A stretch of 64,000 bases of DNA from Parasponia andersonii (GCA_002914805.1 JXTB01000554.1:7073-71072); one strand, 5' to 3'. Counted from the first letter of the stretch, positions 39,490 to 51,030 are shown. A program made the numbers and translations. The notes: a model not told the origin generated them from the sequence alone.

Positions 39490-39920
39490 ATTTATATAGG
39501 TATTGATTACATTTTTTTTTTTTTGTAAAATCACTAATATTATTGTCACCATCAGATGAAAACTCAATAGCCCAAATTAGAGTAACCATCTATAGAGTAA
39601 AAAGAAAAATCCCCGTTAAAACATGACTTATATATAAATATATTATTTTTTTCTCCGTTTGTATATAGCATATACCCGTATAGGAGCATTTTCATCTTTT
39701 TTTTGGAAAAAAAAAAAAAATGATTGCTCTTTTTGCACGAACGGAAATTTTATGTTAATTAATGTTGTGGTTCATGTATTTTTTTATTCTTATTAGTACA
39801 ATATTTTATTTTTCCAGGAAATGCTATTGTGTGAACGTGCATCTTTCACCAGTAATTTGCATGTGCCATCTTTTACTAGTAATTTGAAAAATGATAAATG
39901 TACTTACTATAAAGTAGCAC

Positions 39921-40143
39921 AGCTACTAAAGTTTGTATTTTTTTTTTTAAATTGGACTTAACTAATGACTTCCACTTATTACAAATTAAAAAAATATATA
40001 TTTCTACCCAATTTCCACCTCACTTAATCTTAATAAGTTTTCACGCTTATTTCCAGTGTGACTCAAACCTATGATCAAAATCTCTGATAATAGATATTCT
40101 TACCATTTGAGTCAACCTTCTTTGTCAGCTAATAGAGTTTGTA
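39921..40143 (-). mobile_element. SINE on the minus strand with 17-bp target duplication
   Basis: AGCTACTAAAGTTTGTA (39921-39937) and AGCTAATAGAGTTTGTA (40127-40143) flank a body of 189 bp. On the minus strand the body starts GGTTGACTCAAATGGTAAGA (A-box-like) and has a B-box-like GATCATAGGTTTGAGTC. It ends TTGTAATAAGTGGAAGTCAT then TAGTTAAGTCCAATTT and an A tail. The flanking copies differ at three positions, so the insertion is not recent. The 3' end is shared with the SINE at 10.7 kb but the 5' half is not. Confidence 0.82.
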
Positions 40144-40624
40144 AGACATACATAAATCAACATTGATCATTTCATTTTCTAAAGTCAATTGTGATTTGGT
40201 TATAATAAATAGCATCTTCAACACCATTACCTTTTCAAGGGAAATTGACCTAGGTAGTACTAATTTAGAATAAAATGACTCTTTTAGTAGTCTTTATCAA
40301 ATTCGCATTTTTAGTAGTGTCACAAATTGTATAATAAGGGATCACACAATTTGTGACTATAAAAATATAATTTTTTTAAGACTAATCAATAATCATAAAT
40401 TATGTGATCCTCTATTACACAAGATCACAAAACACAAAAACACTATTAGAAAAATCATTTTTTAAATCACTCTTAAAAAAGTCATTTTAGTCAAAACTAC
40501 TACTATTTAATTTAATTTCCACTTTTTCTATGAAATTGAATATAAATACCACACTTTTGAGGATAGATTTTAGTAGATATTCATTTTTAATTTTATAAAT
40601 AAATATATCCCTTTTTCAATTGTG
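40144..40624. other. intergenic spacer
   Basis: AT-rich. A local inverted pair around TCACAAATTGTATAATAAGG and CTCTATTACACAAGATCACA near 40.3-40.45 kb hints at another small foldback element, but its ends are unclear. Confidence 0.45.
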
Positions 40625-41445
40625 ATAATTAGAGTTTACTATCATGTACCTGGTAAATTATTTATTTATTACTACATAAAGTGGTAAATCATTTATTTAC
40701 ATCAAAAACTTTTACCACTCACTTGTAATGACATATTTACCATCATACCCTTTTGTGAATTATTTATTTATCACTATTATAAAGTGGTAAATCATTTATT
40801 TACCATGACATCAAAATATTTTATCACTAATTTATAATGGCATATTTACTATCGTATCTCTTGTAAATTATTTATTTACCACTATTATAAAGTGGTAAAT
40901 CATTTATTTATCATTACATCAAAAACAATTTATCACTCGTTTGTAATAATATATTTACTATTACATCAAAAAAAATTACCACTCACTTATAATGACATAT
41001 TTACCATCATACCCCTAGTATATTATTTATTTACCACTACTCTAAAGTGGTAAGTCATTTATTAACCATGACATCAAAAAAAATTTCCACTCATTTGTAA
41101 TAAAATATTTACTATCATATCTCTTGTAAATTATTTATTTACCTTGACAATAAAAAAAAACATTTGCCATTGTCATACATTATCATTAAATCCTGGTTAT
41201 TTATTTATTTATCAATATTACAAAGTGGTAAATTATTTATTTATTATGATCTAAAAAAATTTATCAAGTGCCATAATTACTATTATATCCCTAATAAATA
41301 AATTATATACCGCTATAACAAACTGATATATCATTTATTTACCATGATCTCAAAAAATTTACCTACTATTATACCTTCAGTAAATCACATATTTACCATT
41401 ATTACAAACTGATAAATTATTTATTTATCATTATTTAAAAAATAG
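40625..41445. repeat. tandem array of about 108-bp units with internal palindromes
   Basis: Phrases such as TTGTAAATTATTTATTTACC, AAGTGGTAAATCATTTATTT and CATATTTACTATCAT recur in the same order. Unit starts fall near 40645, 40753, 40861, 41015 (one enlarged unit) and 41124, then more degenerate copies to about 41445. Within the units GGTAAAT-CATTT-ATTTACC is an inverted repeat. Decayed relatives of the motif continue to about 41.85 kb. No coding capacity. Confidence 0.85.
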
Positions 41446-42800
41446 TTTTTGCAACTCTGGGCTAATTAACTCCGATATGATATTTTCTCCACTTTTTGTC
41501 GTGGATCATTTACTTTCTTCAATCCTTATCTTATCTTGCATTTGCACCAAAGTGGAACATATAAGGTACTTTAGTGGTATATCAGTTATTTACAATTTCA
41601 TATTAATTTTCCAAAAAAATGACAATAAACCAAGTATAGTGGTAATTCAGTAGTAAATCAATTATTTAACAAATTTACCCTTAAAAAATGATAAAGTATT
41701 TGTATATAAGTTGTTTACATGATTTGAAAAATTCTTTAAAATAAAAAATTAATAATAGTGGTAAATCAATAACTTACTTGAAAGAAATGGTAAATCAGTG
41801 TTATCTAAGTTATTTAAAAGATTCATACAGTATTTTAAAAGAAAAATAAATCAATAATCGAGATATATTAGTTATTTACGTTATTAAAATAAAAAAATAA
41901 AAAAAAAAAGGAAGAAGTAGTACATGAGTGGTCTATCAATTCTTTATTTGATTTACACTCTTTTTCATTTCCTGAAAAATTAAACTACAATCAATTTTGA
42001 TAAATGACTGGTCATTTAGTGATTTCCTTAGAAAGAAAATGTAAGACAATCATGCCGGAATGATATTCATTGGAATGTTAGTGATTTACCTGTAAAAATA
42101 AGACCTTATTGAATATAATTATTTTTTGTATGTCACTAATTTACTTTTATAAAAATCAACAATTTAAATATGTTGGCATATTAGTGACTAGCATAAAAAA
42201 GAGTTTAATCAATTTTATCACATTAGTAGACAAATCAATATAGTTTATTTTTCAAGTAATTAATTTATCGATATTTAAGAACGTGTCTTACATTATAAAC
42301 TAAAGTGTTGATTCAAAAGACAAAAAGTGTTATACGAGGCATGGCAACGGTATTATACACAAAATACAGAACCATGAAATATTAAATCTATTCCATAAAA
42401 TTTCTGCCAGAGGACCAATGGAACCACGGTTTTTGCTATAGGACAAATGGGACAACTACTAGATGACCACAGACAAAATCGCAAGCTGGTGTCAACGGTA
42501 ATGTGCAACAGACCAAAACGAATGTGCTTTATTCTTCTTCTCTAATGCACAATAGCCGGAAAAATATTCCTCACGCTCCACCTAAAATTTTGTCAAAATT
42601 TTAGACTAATCGACAGCCCAAAACACAGACCTCACTTGTACCAGACTGCAAATCTTAGGCAAGATTCGACAACGATGACATTGTATCAATCATTTTCGAT
42701 AACACTTATTGTTAATCAAAATTCTGACATAACTCACATATGGGTTTCCAACAAAATGCAAATGGATGAAAAAAGAAGGAAGAACCATGACTAAATTCTC
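41446..42800. other. intergenic spacer, 3' flank of the bS6 gene
   Basis: The first 400 bp keep traces of the GGTAAATCA motif from the neighbouring array. The last 200-300 bp, less AT-rich, probably include the 3' untranslated region of the minus-strand ribosomal protein gene. No other gene seen. Confidence 0.5.
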
Positions 42801-44463
42801 TTAACCTGAAGTTGGCTTTCCTTCTTCGTCCACATTATCTTCATCATCGTCGTCATCATCCTCATCAATGTCCTCGTCATCGTATATACTGCTTCGAGGA
42901 AATTTACTGAATTCATCTTTGCTGTCCCCTTCACTAAGAAATTCCAGCCCATATTTTGTATCTCGGTGTTTAACTAGAAGCCAGCGCAACAACCGATCTT
43001 CCTTGTTCAGGTAATGCAGCTCTTTGTTGATGTTGGGCGTAGCCATCATAGTCATTTGCATCAGTTGGCCCTATACCACATGACATAGAAAAATAGGTTT
43101 GTCTCCTCAACTCTTGTAAAGAATTTTCTAATCAAATTAAGAAATTCTTTTTCCCTTTCATTTACTTTAGCAGGATTTTTCTCTTTTTTTTTTTTTATTA
43201 AAAACCAACAGAAATTAAGACTATGCAAAACAATATGTTCATAGTGCGCATACATGTTATTAAGTATCATAAGATGGACTGATATTTGATTTGGACCTAC
43301 AATTTTCACCAAATTTCTTACCTAATTCTATTTGGTTTAAAGCTTAAGTTCGAAATTATAATCGACATTTGGCACGTTAATTTCAAACATTATTTCATAT
43401 CCATAGCATTTGCATAATGTAAAAAAACCATCAAATTCAAGTACTTGAGCTCATCTGCTTCATTAAAATAACATGCTAAAGAGTACAGATACAATCCACT
43501 TAATGGGCCAACATAAGCCTTCCTGGCATTACGAGACCAGGTTTGAGAAATTCTCCAACGACATAGTTATTAAAAGAGTTTTTGCAAATATATGGTACTT
43601 TCAGAAATTTACAATGAAAAAAAAAAAAACGAACCTGGAAACTTCTCAAGAGTCAAGACATCCAAAATCTAGTCCTTGCTTATTGCATAAACAAAAAGAA
43701 CTAAGCTATTCAAAACTCTGTAACAACTTAGCCCTTAAATTCAATCTCATGGTTTTTTTTTTCTCTCTCAACTGAAACACTTTTAAATACTTCACACAAC
43801 CCCAAAGCACAAATGAAAGCTTTCAAGAGCCAGAAACATCAACTACTTCACATTGAAACCATGAATAGATATTTCTACAATCAAAACCACCTCACGTCAC
43901 ATATAACCAGATCACAAGAGTCTTTGTCAGGGCAAACGCGTGTTTAAACAATTACGTACATGAAATCACAAACCCATATAATGATCCAATGAGCAATCCA
44001 GAGAGATCCCGAAAATCCACTTTCATCTATCTATCTCTAACCAAATAACCAACAAGAACAATAACCTCCAACAACATAAATGCACAAACAATTTTGAACT
44101 TAATCTCCTCTTTCATTGAAAGTCCAAGAGTCAAGGCAAAGCAAACACAATCACAAAAATGCAATAAAAAACGAGAATAAAGAGACCAAATACGAAGGCT
44201 CAAAATGGGTCATCATAACAGAAATCAGGATATTACCCAAAAAACGATGAAAAGAGAGAGGGAGAGAGAGAGAGACCAACCTGGTAATATCTGCCATCAA
44301 GCTTCTTAATTCCATAACCCAATTGAACAGTTCCAAATGATTTAAGCTCAGTGAGAACCCCATTTCTTCTGTAAACATGTTTGCCTACTCTAGCAACCAG
44401 GTCCATTAGAGCCTCCTTCTTCACATGGGGTTTCAACAGAAGCATACACTCATACAAAGGCAT
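42801..44463 (-). CDS. ribosomal protein bS6 family, probably mitochondrial, two exons
   Basis: Exon 1 (44281-44463, 61 codons) and exon 2 (42801-43070) join in phase 0 through a 1210-bp intron into 150 residues. The protein opens MPLYECMLLLKPHV and continues through LVARVGKHVYRRNGVLTELK, FGTVQLGYGIKKLDGRYYQG and MTMMATPNINKELHYLNKED to a lysine/arginine stretch. This is the bS6 fold, the protein that with bS18 binds the central domain of small-subunit rRNA. From memory the wording matches Arabidopsis At3g18760. The tail (from about residue 115) is highly acidic (DDEDIDEDDDDDDEDNVDEE), longer than bacterial S6. There is no obvious targeting peptide ahead of MPLYE, as in the plant mitochondrial form; import is inferred from the family. 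The donor is weak (CAG/GTTGGT) and followed by a CT-rich run. Confidence 0.93.
44250..44276. repeat. GA/CT microsatellite next to the bS6 donor site
   Basis: Twenty-seven bases of GA-rich repeat on the plus strand, that is a pyrimidine run a few bases inside the intron on the coding strand. Length changes here could affect splicing, but this is only inference. Confidence 0.85.
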
Positions 44464-45093
44464 TTCTTGCGCAGCTGAACTGGGTTTACAGAGCTACTTT
44501 CACATTCAACGCCGGCTGAAGCATAGGCAGTTTAGGTTTTGCCACAAGCCCCACTCCAAGCCGAGGCGACAATAATTTTATAGGGTTTGCACAAATGGTC
44601 CCTCACCTATTCAATTTATGGCAATTTGGTTCTTAAAGTTTCAATTATTGCAATTAAATTCTTGAATTTTCCTATTTAAAACAACTTGGTCCCCAAATAG
44701 GAATGGCAATGGGGTGGATCAGAAATATTTTTTTAATTATCATCCTCGTCCCTAAAAGTCAATCACAATATCATACTCGTCCCATTAATTAATCTTTTGA
44801 ATGCGGGGACGGTGCAGATATTAACCAACAAATAATGAGAAAAACTGTGATTACCCATTATCCATTGATAATAATAAAATATTCAAAAAAGATAAGATAA
44901 AAATACTAAATCATTTTCATAATCAACAAAATATTAAATACAATAATATAATAATAATTTTTAAACTTTCAAATTTAAATATATAAATACATATAACTCT
45001 CTAAATTCATTATTTTATTAAAGATATAAGAATATAGATAATGTAAAATTAAATAGATATCTATATGTATAATAATTTTTCTATATATATATA

Positions 45094-45251
45094 GGTTGTC
45101 AATCCAATAATGAAGTGCATGAAAAGACGTGCATCATTAATGCTTTTTCTCTCTCTTACTTTTTACAATAAAGAAATGTGCATGCTAAATTTTCATTGGT
45201 CAAATTGATACCTATACATAGGTTAAAAAAAAAAACTTACTGGATTGGTGC

Positions 45252-45253
<2 letters not shown>
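45094..45253. mobile_element. MITE copy A, in a (TA)n setting
   Basis: Runs from GGTTGTCAATCCAATA to TACTGGATTGGTGCCC, with an inner CCTATACATAGGTTAAAAAA block. The termini are inverted (CAATCCA against TGGATTG). TATATA sequence flanks both sides. It is 75-85% like copy B, from which it is separated by a TA tract. Confidence 0.75.
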
Positions 45254-45283
<30 letters not shown>

Positions 45284-45284
<1 letters not shown>

Positions 45285-45493
45285 TTGCCAATCCAATAGG
45301 TATTTTTTTTCTTTACCTATGGATAGGTATTTTTTTTTTAGCCGTTGGATCACCATTAGATGGTNAAAGAAGTGCATCATTAATGCTCTTTCTCTCTCTT
45401 ATTTTTTACAATAAAAAAATGTACATGCTAAATTTTCATTGACCAAATTGATACCTATACATAGGTAAAAAAAAATACCTACTGGATTGGTGC

Positions 45494-45494
<1 letters not shown>
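45284..45494. mobile_element. MITE copy B, in a (TA)n setting
   Basis: Starts GTTGCCAATCCAATAGGTAT and ends ATACCTACTGGATTGGTGCC, long inverted ends of about 30 bp. It contains GCCGTTGGATCACCATTAGA, recalling the inverted core of the copies at 47.3 and 55.3 kb. Flanked by (TA)n on both sides. One N falls inside. Confidence 0.8.
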
Positions 45495-45552
<58 letters not shown>

Positions 45553-46153
45553 TTATATCGGAGCAAGTACAGTGTGGAATATGTTAATACCGCCCACGCA
45601 CTATACTAGTATATTAATGATGTAATTATTCCCTGCTTCGATCATTTTATCCGCTTGAGTAGTTTTTTTCCTCTTCGTTTAGATTGGATAACCACAGATA
45701 CCCGTACATGTGAGTTATATTACTATCCATATCTCCGAATTATCAAGAATACAACCTATTATTAAATTTTAGACCAAAAATAAATTTAAAGATCATGATA
45801 TCGTATCTGAAAATATATTTAACGAAAATTAAACTGAATAAAATTATTTAGATAGAAAGAAAAATGTATTATTTGCATTTCTTAAGGTGTTTGGAGCTGC
45901 AAATATAGAGAATATTTTTTGTGATTATCCACTTTTATGCTTGAAATTTTTAAATTATCTTTTAAACACACTTTTAAATACCACTACATGCTCATTATGT
46001 GTGTTTTTCGTCAAAAATACAATAACATATTGCAATTTAAGAATTAAATTACTATAAAATGAAAAGTTCAAAAGTTTCATTGCTACAATTGAAACTTTAA
46101 TAACTAAATTACCATTGGTTGGATAGTTCAGGGACCATTTGTGCCATTAACCC

Positions 46154-46449
46154 AGTTTTTTACTTTTTTGTATTTTCATAAAATTAAGGCTTCAACTAAA
46201 TAGAAAAGGAAATAAAATGTATTTTCAAAAATTGGAACAAAAAAAACTTATTATTTAAACATTTTCATATTATAATAAGTTAAACAAAATATTTTTTTTT
46301 CAAATTTCAATAAGAATTGAATTCTCTGAGTACACATTTACATATATTCATAATTGATATTTTAAGATTAAATTATCAAAACTACTATATATTCACATTA
46401 TAAGTTGCCTAAAAATTTGAAAATGATTTGAGATTTTTTTTTCAATTAA
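46154..46449. other. intergenic spacer
   Basis: AT-rich sequence between two foldback elements; nothing recognised. Confidence 0.5.
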
Positions 46450-46803
46450 TGCAAAAGCAAATCCCTGAAGTTTGGCCTTTTTGTAATTTAAATCCTGAGT
46501 TTTAGTTTCCGCAAATAAATGACTCCTCATTTTGAAATTCTAAAAATTTGTATTTTTTTTCCATATTTGGATAAATGTATTCCTCAAAAAAATTATGAAT
46601 TCAAACCCAAATTATGTTATTTTTATTTTCAAAATATTAAAATATTTACAACAAAAATATTGTTTTAACTAAAATAAAGTGCACAAAATAAGTACAAAGG
46701 GTATAAATTTTTGGAATTTCAAAATGTGGAGATATTTTTTTTCAAAAACTAAAACTTAAGGTTTAAATTACAAAATGACCAAACTTAAGGGGTTTTTTTT
46801 GCA
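46450..46803. mobile_element. small foldback (MITE-like) element
   Basis: The left arm (TGCAAAAGCAAATCCCTGAA, then TTTTTGTAATTTAAATCCTG) matches the reverse complement of the right arm (TGCAAAAAAAACCCCTTAAG, then ATTTTGTAATTTAAACCTTA) for about 110 bp each. No coding capacity or clear target duplication. Arm wording is related to the element at 5311-5690. Confidence 0.72.
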
Positions 46804-47191
46804 GTTAACTTTTATTTTTAATTACATTTATGTTTGTTTTTTCTAGAATCTACATACTAATTTTGCTTCTTTACTTGTAAAAAAATTAAAAACTCATTTT
46901 TTCCTATCTCACAAGCTCTTTCTTGTAGTTCCTATTTTTTAAAAGTTTTTAGTCAAAATAAAAATAGAAAATAGAGATAAAGAGCTATCAAATAAGTTAA
47001 ATTTGAGGAAGTTGCTTAATTAGATTTGCTTGTTTGCTTGGCCATAAGTTGGTTTCTAGATTCTATTTTCCTTATTTATTTATTTTTGTTAATTTATTGA
47101 ATAATATTGATCTTTAAATAATATCACAATAAGTATATTATTATTATTATTGTTTTATATTGAGTTTTTTCTTTTAATATTGCAATTAGAA

Positions 47192-47291
47192 NNNNNNNNN
47201 NNNNNNNNNNNNNNNNNNNNNNNNNNNNNNNNNNNNNNNNNNNNNNNNNNNNNNNNNNNNNNNNNNNNNNNNNNNNNNNNNNNNNNNNNNN
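47192..47291. other. assembly gap (100 N)
   Basis: Exactly 100 N, the conventional size for a gap of unknown length. It is followed by TATATAAT and MITE copy C, so the gap probably falls in a collapsed (TA)n tract. Confidence 0.98.
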
Positions 47292-47297
47292 ATATAT

Positions 47298-47515
47298 AAT
47301 ACTAATTTAGTAAGTATTTTTTTTTATTGTTTTGGCCAATTAAAATCTATTATGCATATTCTTTTATAGTTAAAAACAAGAAAAAGAAATAGTATTAATG
47401 ATACACGTCATTTCATGTACATCGTTATAGGCATCGGATTACTGTTAAATAATGATCCAACGGCTAAAAAAATATCTATATATAGGTTAAAAAAAATACT
47501 AGTGAATTGATAACC
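47298..47515. mobile_element. MITE copy C, next to the gap
   Basis: Left TAATTTAGTAAGTATTTTTT and right AAAAAAAATACTAGTGAATT form degenerate inverted ends like those of copy B. The core has GATCCAACGGCTAAAAAAAT and CTATATATAGGTTAAAAAAA. It is bounded on the right by (TA)n. Confidence 0.65.
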
Positions 47516-48794
47516 ATATATATATATATATTATTACATATACATGGTCTAATTTACCTTATTTCAAGATAAATAATTAAATCTTAAGAGCAATCTCAAC
47601 ATTCCCCATAAATATTGGAAAATAGAAAACCAAGAAGAAAAATTTTCTCCACAGAAAAGAAAAAAGAATCCAATTAATCAAATTGTCAAACCCTCCTAGT
47701 GGTTGCTTGCTGCAGGGCAGTGCACAAAGGTCTTGCTCTTTTGGAGACTCCAAAACATATATCTGCCTCAAACGATTGATTGCGATTGCTATGGCTGGCT
47801 AGCTCAATAACACAAATATATTGATTGCACTACAATTAACATGAGTGGCATTCACGTCAAATGCTAATCGAAATCCACGTATCAAACTCAATAGAAAAAC
47901 AAAATTCAATTATGGAAAGATAAAAGTGGAAAATGTTACTTGAATGTTGTTTATCAAACAAATCATACTAAAGACATCATGCACAAGATGAACAAAGCCT
48001 AACCTACAACAGAGGCCATAACAACCCTTTAAAATCCCAAAAAAAGAAAACAAAAAATGGCATAAGTAATAGGAAATATTCCTAATCTACATCAAAACGT
48101 TCCATATCAAAGAAATAAAAACTTTAACATACTCTTACCGGGCTAAAAATCAATGATACAGGTGTTTGTGTTACTACAGAACACTTATTCGATTGAAAAT
48201 TTGGTTTCTCCACCAATTCCATTACCCCTTTGTTGTCCCACAGCTGCCTCAATCGACAAATACAACGCAAGCTTTGCATTCTCCTTGTCCCTTTTGGAAA
48301 GATCACGTGCTGGAATACAAGCTCACTCATCTCAACCTTTCTGACTCTTCGCTCATGACTGAGCAATGAACACTCTATTAGGCTGCATGAAATTTGATCT
48401 TTAGTGATGCTTTTGTTATACCAGTTTTTAAGGATGTATAATACTATATGGTTCCATTGTCCCTAATAATTTAAAATTGAAACTAATTCTAGGAAGCAGA
48501 AGAAAGGAAGATCGAAATGTGGATGGAAGGCACAAGATCATAAATTCCTACGCTACCCTCCATAACTATTGGTTATAAAAGTTACGTCCATTCTCAAAAA
48601 AATGTGCCACAAACTTCACCACTAGTTCTAAAATTGTGGACTTTGGAAAATAATAGCTATAAACGAAGCCATTTCGGCCCAAATTACTCCCAATCAGGTC
48701 CAGATCTGCCCACGATACCCGTTGGGTTCCAACCCCTTTCTCTGTAATTGGAGTGACTTGCTACTCCGTTTTCCTTCGGAATAAAATCTTACTT
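47516..48794. other. intergenic spacer
   Basis: No supported gene. Short open frames near 47.6-47.8 and 48.12-48.37 kb lack recognisable domains or splice context. Base composition is slightly richer in C and G than the surrounding spacer around 48.2-48.35 and 48.66-48.78 kb. Confidence 0.5.
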
Positions 48795-48974
48795 TGACAA
48801 AATATAAGAATACATGCGACTTAAGATCTCAGTTCGTAATATTAGAAATAAGCGTAAAAGTCTATTATCCCTAACAGAATGAGGTAGGGATTAGGGGATT
48901 AGATAATAAGAAGTATTTCTTTTTAATTTATAATAAATAGAGATAATTAATTAAACTCTATTTTTTAAAAAAAA
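48795..48974 (+). mobile_element. probable SINE copy related to the one at 39.9 kb
   Basis: TTGACAAAATATAAGAATAC at the start, TTAGAAATAAGCGTAAAAGT in the middle and TTAATTTATAATAAATAGAG then ATAATTAATTAAACT and an A-rich tail parallel the minus-strand SINE at 39938-40126 in the same order. A run of about 25 bp (CTTGCTACTCCGTTTTCC and CTTGCTACTCAATTGTCC) lies on both sides but not immediately at the edges, so the target duplication is doubtful. Confidence 0.6.
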
Positions 48975-49593
48975 TATCCTTTGGAATGTTCTGTTCACTT
49001 GCTACTCAATTGTCCGTTGAAATGTTTTAATTTCCTCTGTCATTTTTGTATCCATTGTACAAATCATCTGAATATTATCATATTTATCTTTTTTTTCCAA
49101 AAAAAAAAAGGACACTACATTATATTATTATCCAGAAGGAACATATGACTGTATTAAAATTAAATGACTTCTAAACTCCATGAGCTCTGATGAAAATATG
49201 AGAAGTATTCTTTTTTCACCTTACTGAAAATGTTTGTATAGAGTAATGCTATCTATCTCGATTGGAATAAAAACGACCAACATGTTAAAAGTTTTATTGG
49301 TGAAAATTAACTCACATAATTGTCAACTAATTTAATTAGGCCAATACTAATAAATTTTAACAACACTAAGTAATAAGTATCCAAATATGAGTCTTTTTTT
49401 TTTTAAATTGTTATTCCAATTTAGATAAAGAGCATTCTTCCTAATTTATACAACAATAGTATACCTTCTATTCTCGTAAAACCCTAATGAGAAGGGGAGA
49501 GGAATTGATCTCTAATTCTTAAGTGCTAAACCAAAACACTTTACGGTACACTTTTTATGTGTATAATATATATATATGTATATATATATATAT
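48975..49593. other. intergenic spacer
   Basis: AT-rich, with short homopolymers and the TA tract that hosts the next MITE. No gene seen. Confidence 0.5.
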
Positions 49594-49813
49594 ACAAATC
49601 CAATAAGTTTTTTTTTTAATTTTACTTATTTATAGGTATTATTTTACCTAATTAAAATCTAATTTACTTATTTTTTATATAATAAAAAGGTAAAGAGAAA
49701 AAAAACATCAAATAATTTTTTTTTCATTTACTAAAATCATTATAAGCGTTAGAAAATTCAATAGTTAAAAAAATATCTATAAATAGGTTAAAAAAAACTA
49801 TTGAATTAGAAAC
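49594..49813. mobile_element. MITE copy D inside a (TA)n tract
   Basis: AAATCCAATAAGTTTTTTTT at the left and AAAAAACTATTGAATTAGAA at the right are inverted ends. The inner block TATCTATAAATAGGTTAAAA matches copies A-C. TATATATA lies on both sides. Confidence 0.72.
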
Positions 49814-50760
49814 ATATATATATATATATATATTTGCATGTAATAACGAAGAACAATTTCAACAACTATATACCAATTATTTTCATCTATCATAATTGAT
49901 GATATAATCTGTTTGAAATTTGGATATACCACCTGCCTAAATTGTCCATGTTGTTATGGATGATTTGACATAATGAAATGCCATAGTTCATATAAAAGCA
50001 AGAAAGACTTTAGAAAAAAAAAAATAGAGTTTATAATTGGTTATTACGAACCTCTTTTGAAGTTCCACAAGGGAACAACTCAGGTTCGCAAACAAGGGAA
50101 CAATATCAGATCAAAAAAGGGGAAAGGTTTGGAATATATTTAATGCATGGCAAACAAAAGTAAAACCAATTTGGGCTCTCCAAAACTTGATTCTTCCTGG
50201 TTCCAAAGCCCAAAACCAAAAGTAGCAAACAATTTAGACATGATTACATCTTAGTAGCATTGTAACTTATTTTCTTACATGTTAAAGAGTGCGTGAGGAT
50301 TTAAATTTTAAACCTCAAATAATTACGATATGGTCTGTTACCAATCAGAATTAGCTTTAATTATAAAATAATTGGCTCTTTCTTAGAAAATTTCCTTCCC
50401 AAGTTTCCAACGACCACGACCAATAATTCATCCTAATCCAAAAGAAATAATCCCGTCCAAATCATCATTTGGCATATGCTAAATTTTTTAAAACCATAGT
50501 TTTTCGCTTTACATGATCTTTAAACCGACCAAGCCGCAGTCCGAAAATTATTAAAATTGAGCTTTATTTTTTAAAAAAATTATAAAGCTATTCTGAAAAG
50601 ACATGTAGATGAATTATTCTATTAAAGTTAATTAATTATGTGATTAGTTTAAGGGAGACCCGGTTGACTTTTTCTACACCGAAAGATAAAAGAGATATGT
50701 AAGGGAACTTTTTTATCCCTACGTGTACCAATGCCCATTTCTTTTAGATATTAAAATTTT
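49814..50760. other. intergenic spacer
   Basis: No gene or structured repeat recognised. Confidence 0.5.
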
Positions 50761-51030
50761 CAAAGAGAGTGGTACAGGTGTCACGCTCTGAGATGGTTGC
50801 TTAGAAAGGCGGAGGGCCGTGGAAGTGTTTTGACTGTTGGATGGTTTACGCGTGTCCTAGTGGAGGACAATCGTCGAGATCTTAAGGGTTTGATGTACCA
50901 AGCCTCGAAAGCTACTAAACTTTTGGCTTTGGAGAGTGGGACCCATTTGAAAAATGCGTGGAGCTGACGTGGCTGAAGACACGTTGGCGTCATTAACACG
51001 TTCTCGTTGGGAAAGGCGATGGAAAGGTGG
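50761..51030 (+). other. GC-richer island with a 69-codon open frame
   Basis: Base composition rises to near half G+C in otherwise AT-rich spacer. A plus-strand frame without an early ATG stays open from at least 50761 to the TGA at 50965-50967 and reads protein-like (for example VGWFTRVLVEDNRRDLKGLM). I do not recognise it. The opposite strand also has an open frame (50781-50999). After the stop come GCTGACGTGGCTGAAGACAC and TTGGCGTCATTAACACG, with ACGTG-type cores. It may be an exon remnant, a non-coding transcript or a displaced promoter. Confidence 0.35.

Larger units (their letters stand above)
44583..46153. mobile_element. 1.57-kb foldback element with nested MITEs
   Basis: The left end reads GGGTTTGCACAAATGGTCCC, and the reverse complement of the right end reads GGGTTAATGGCACAAATGGT. 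The arms then match for about 130 bp (for example AAAGTTTCAATTATTGCAAT against AAAGTTTCAATTGTAGCAAT). The interior carries two MITE copies at 45094-45253 and 45284-45494. It lacks coding capacity. The target duplication is not clear. The left end is only about 120 bp upstream of the bS6 start codon. Confidence 0.75.
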
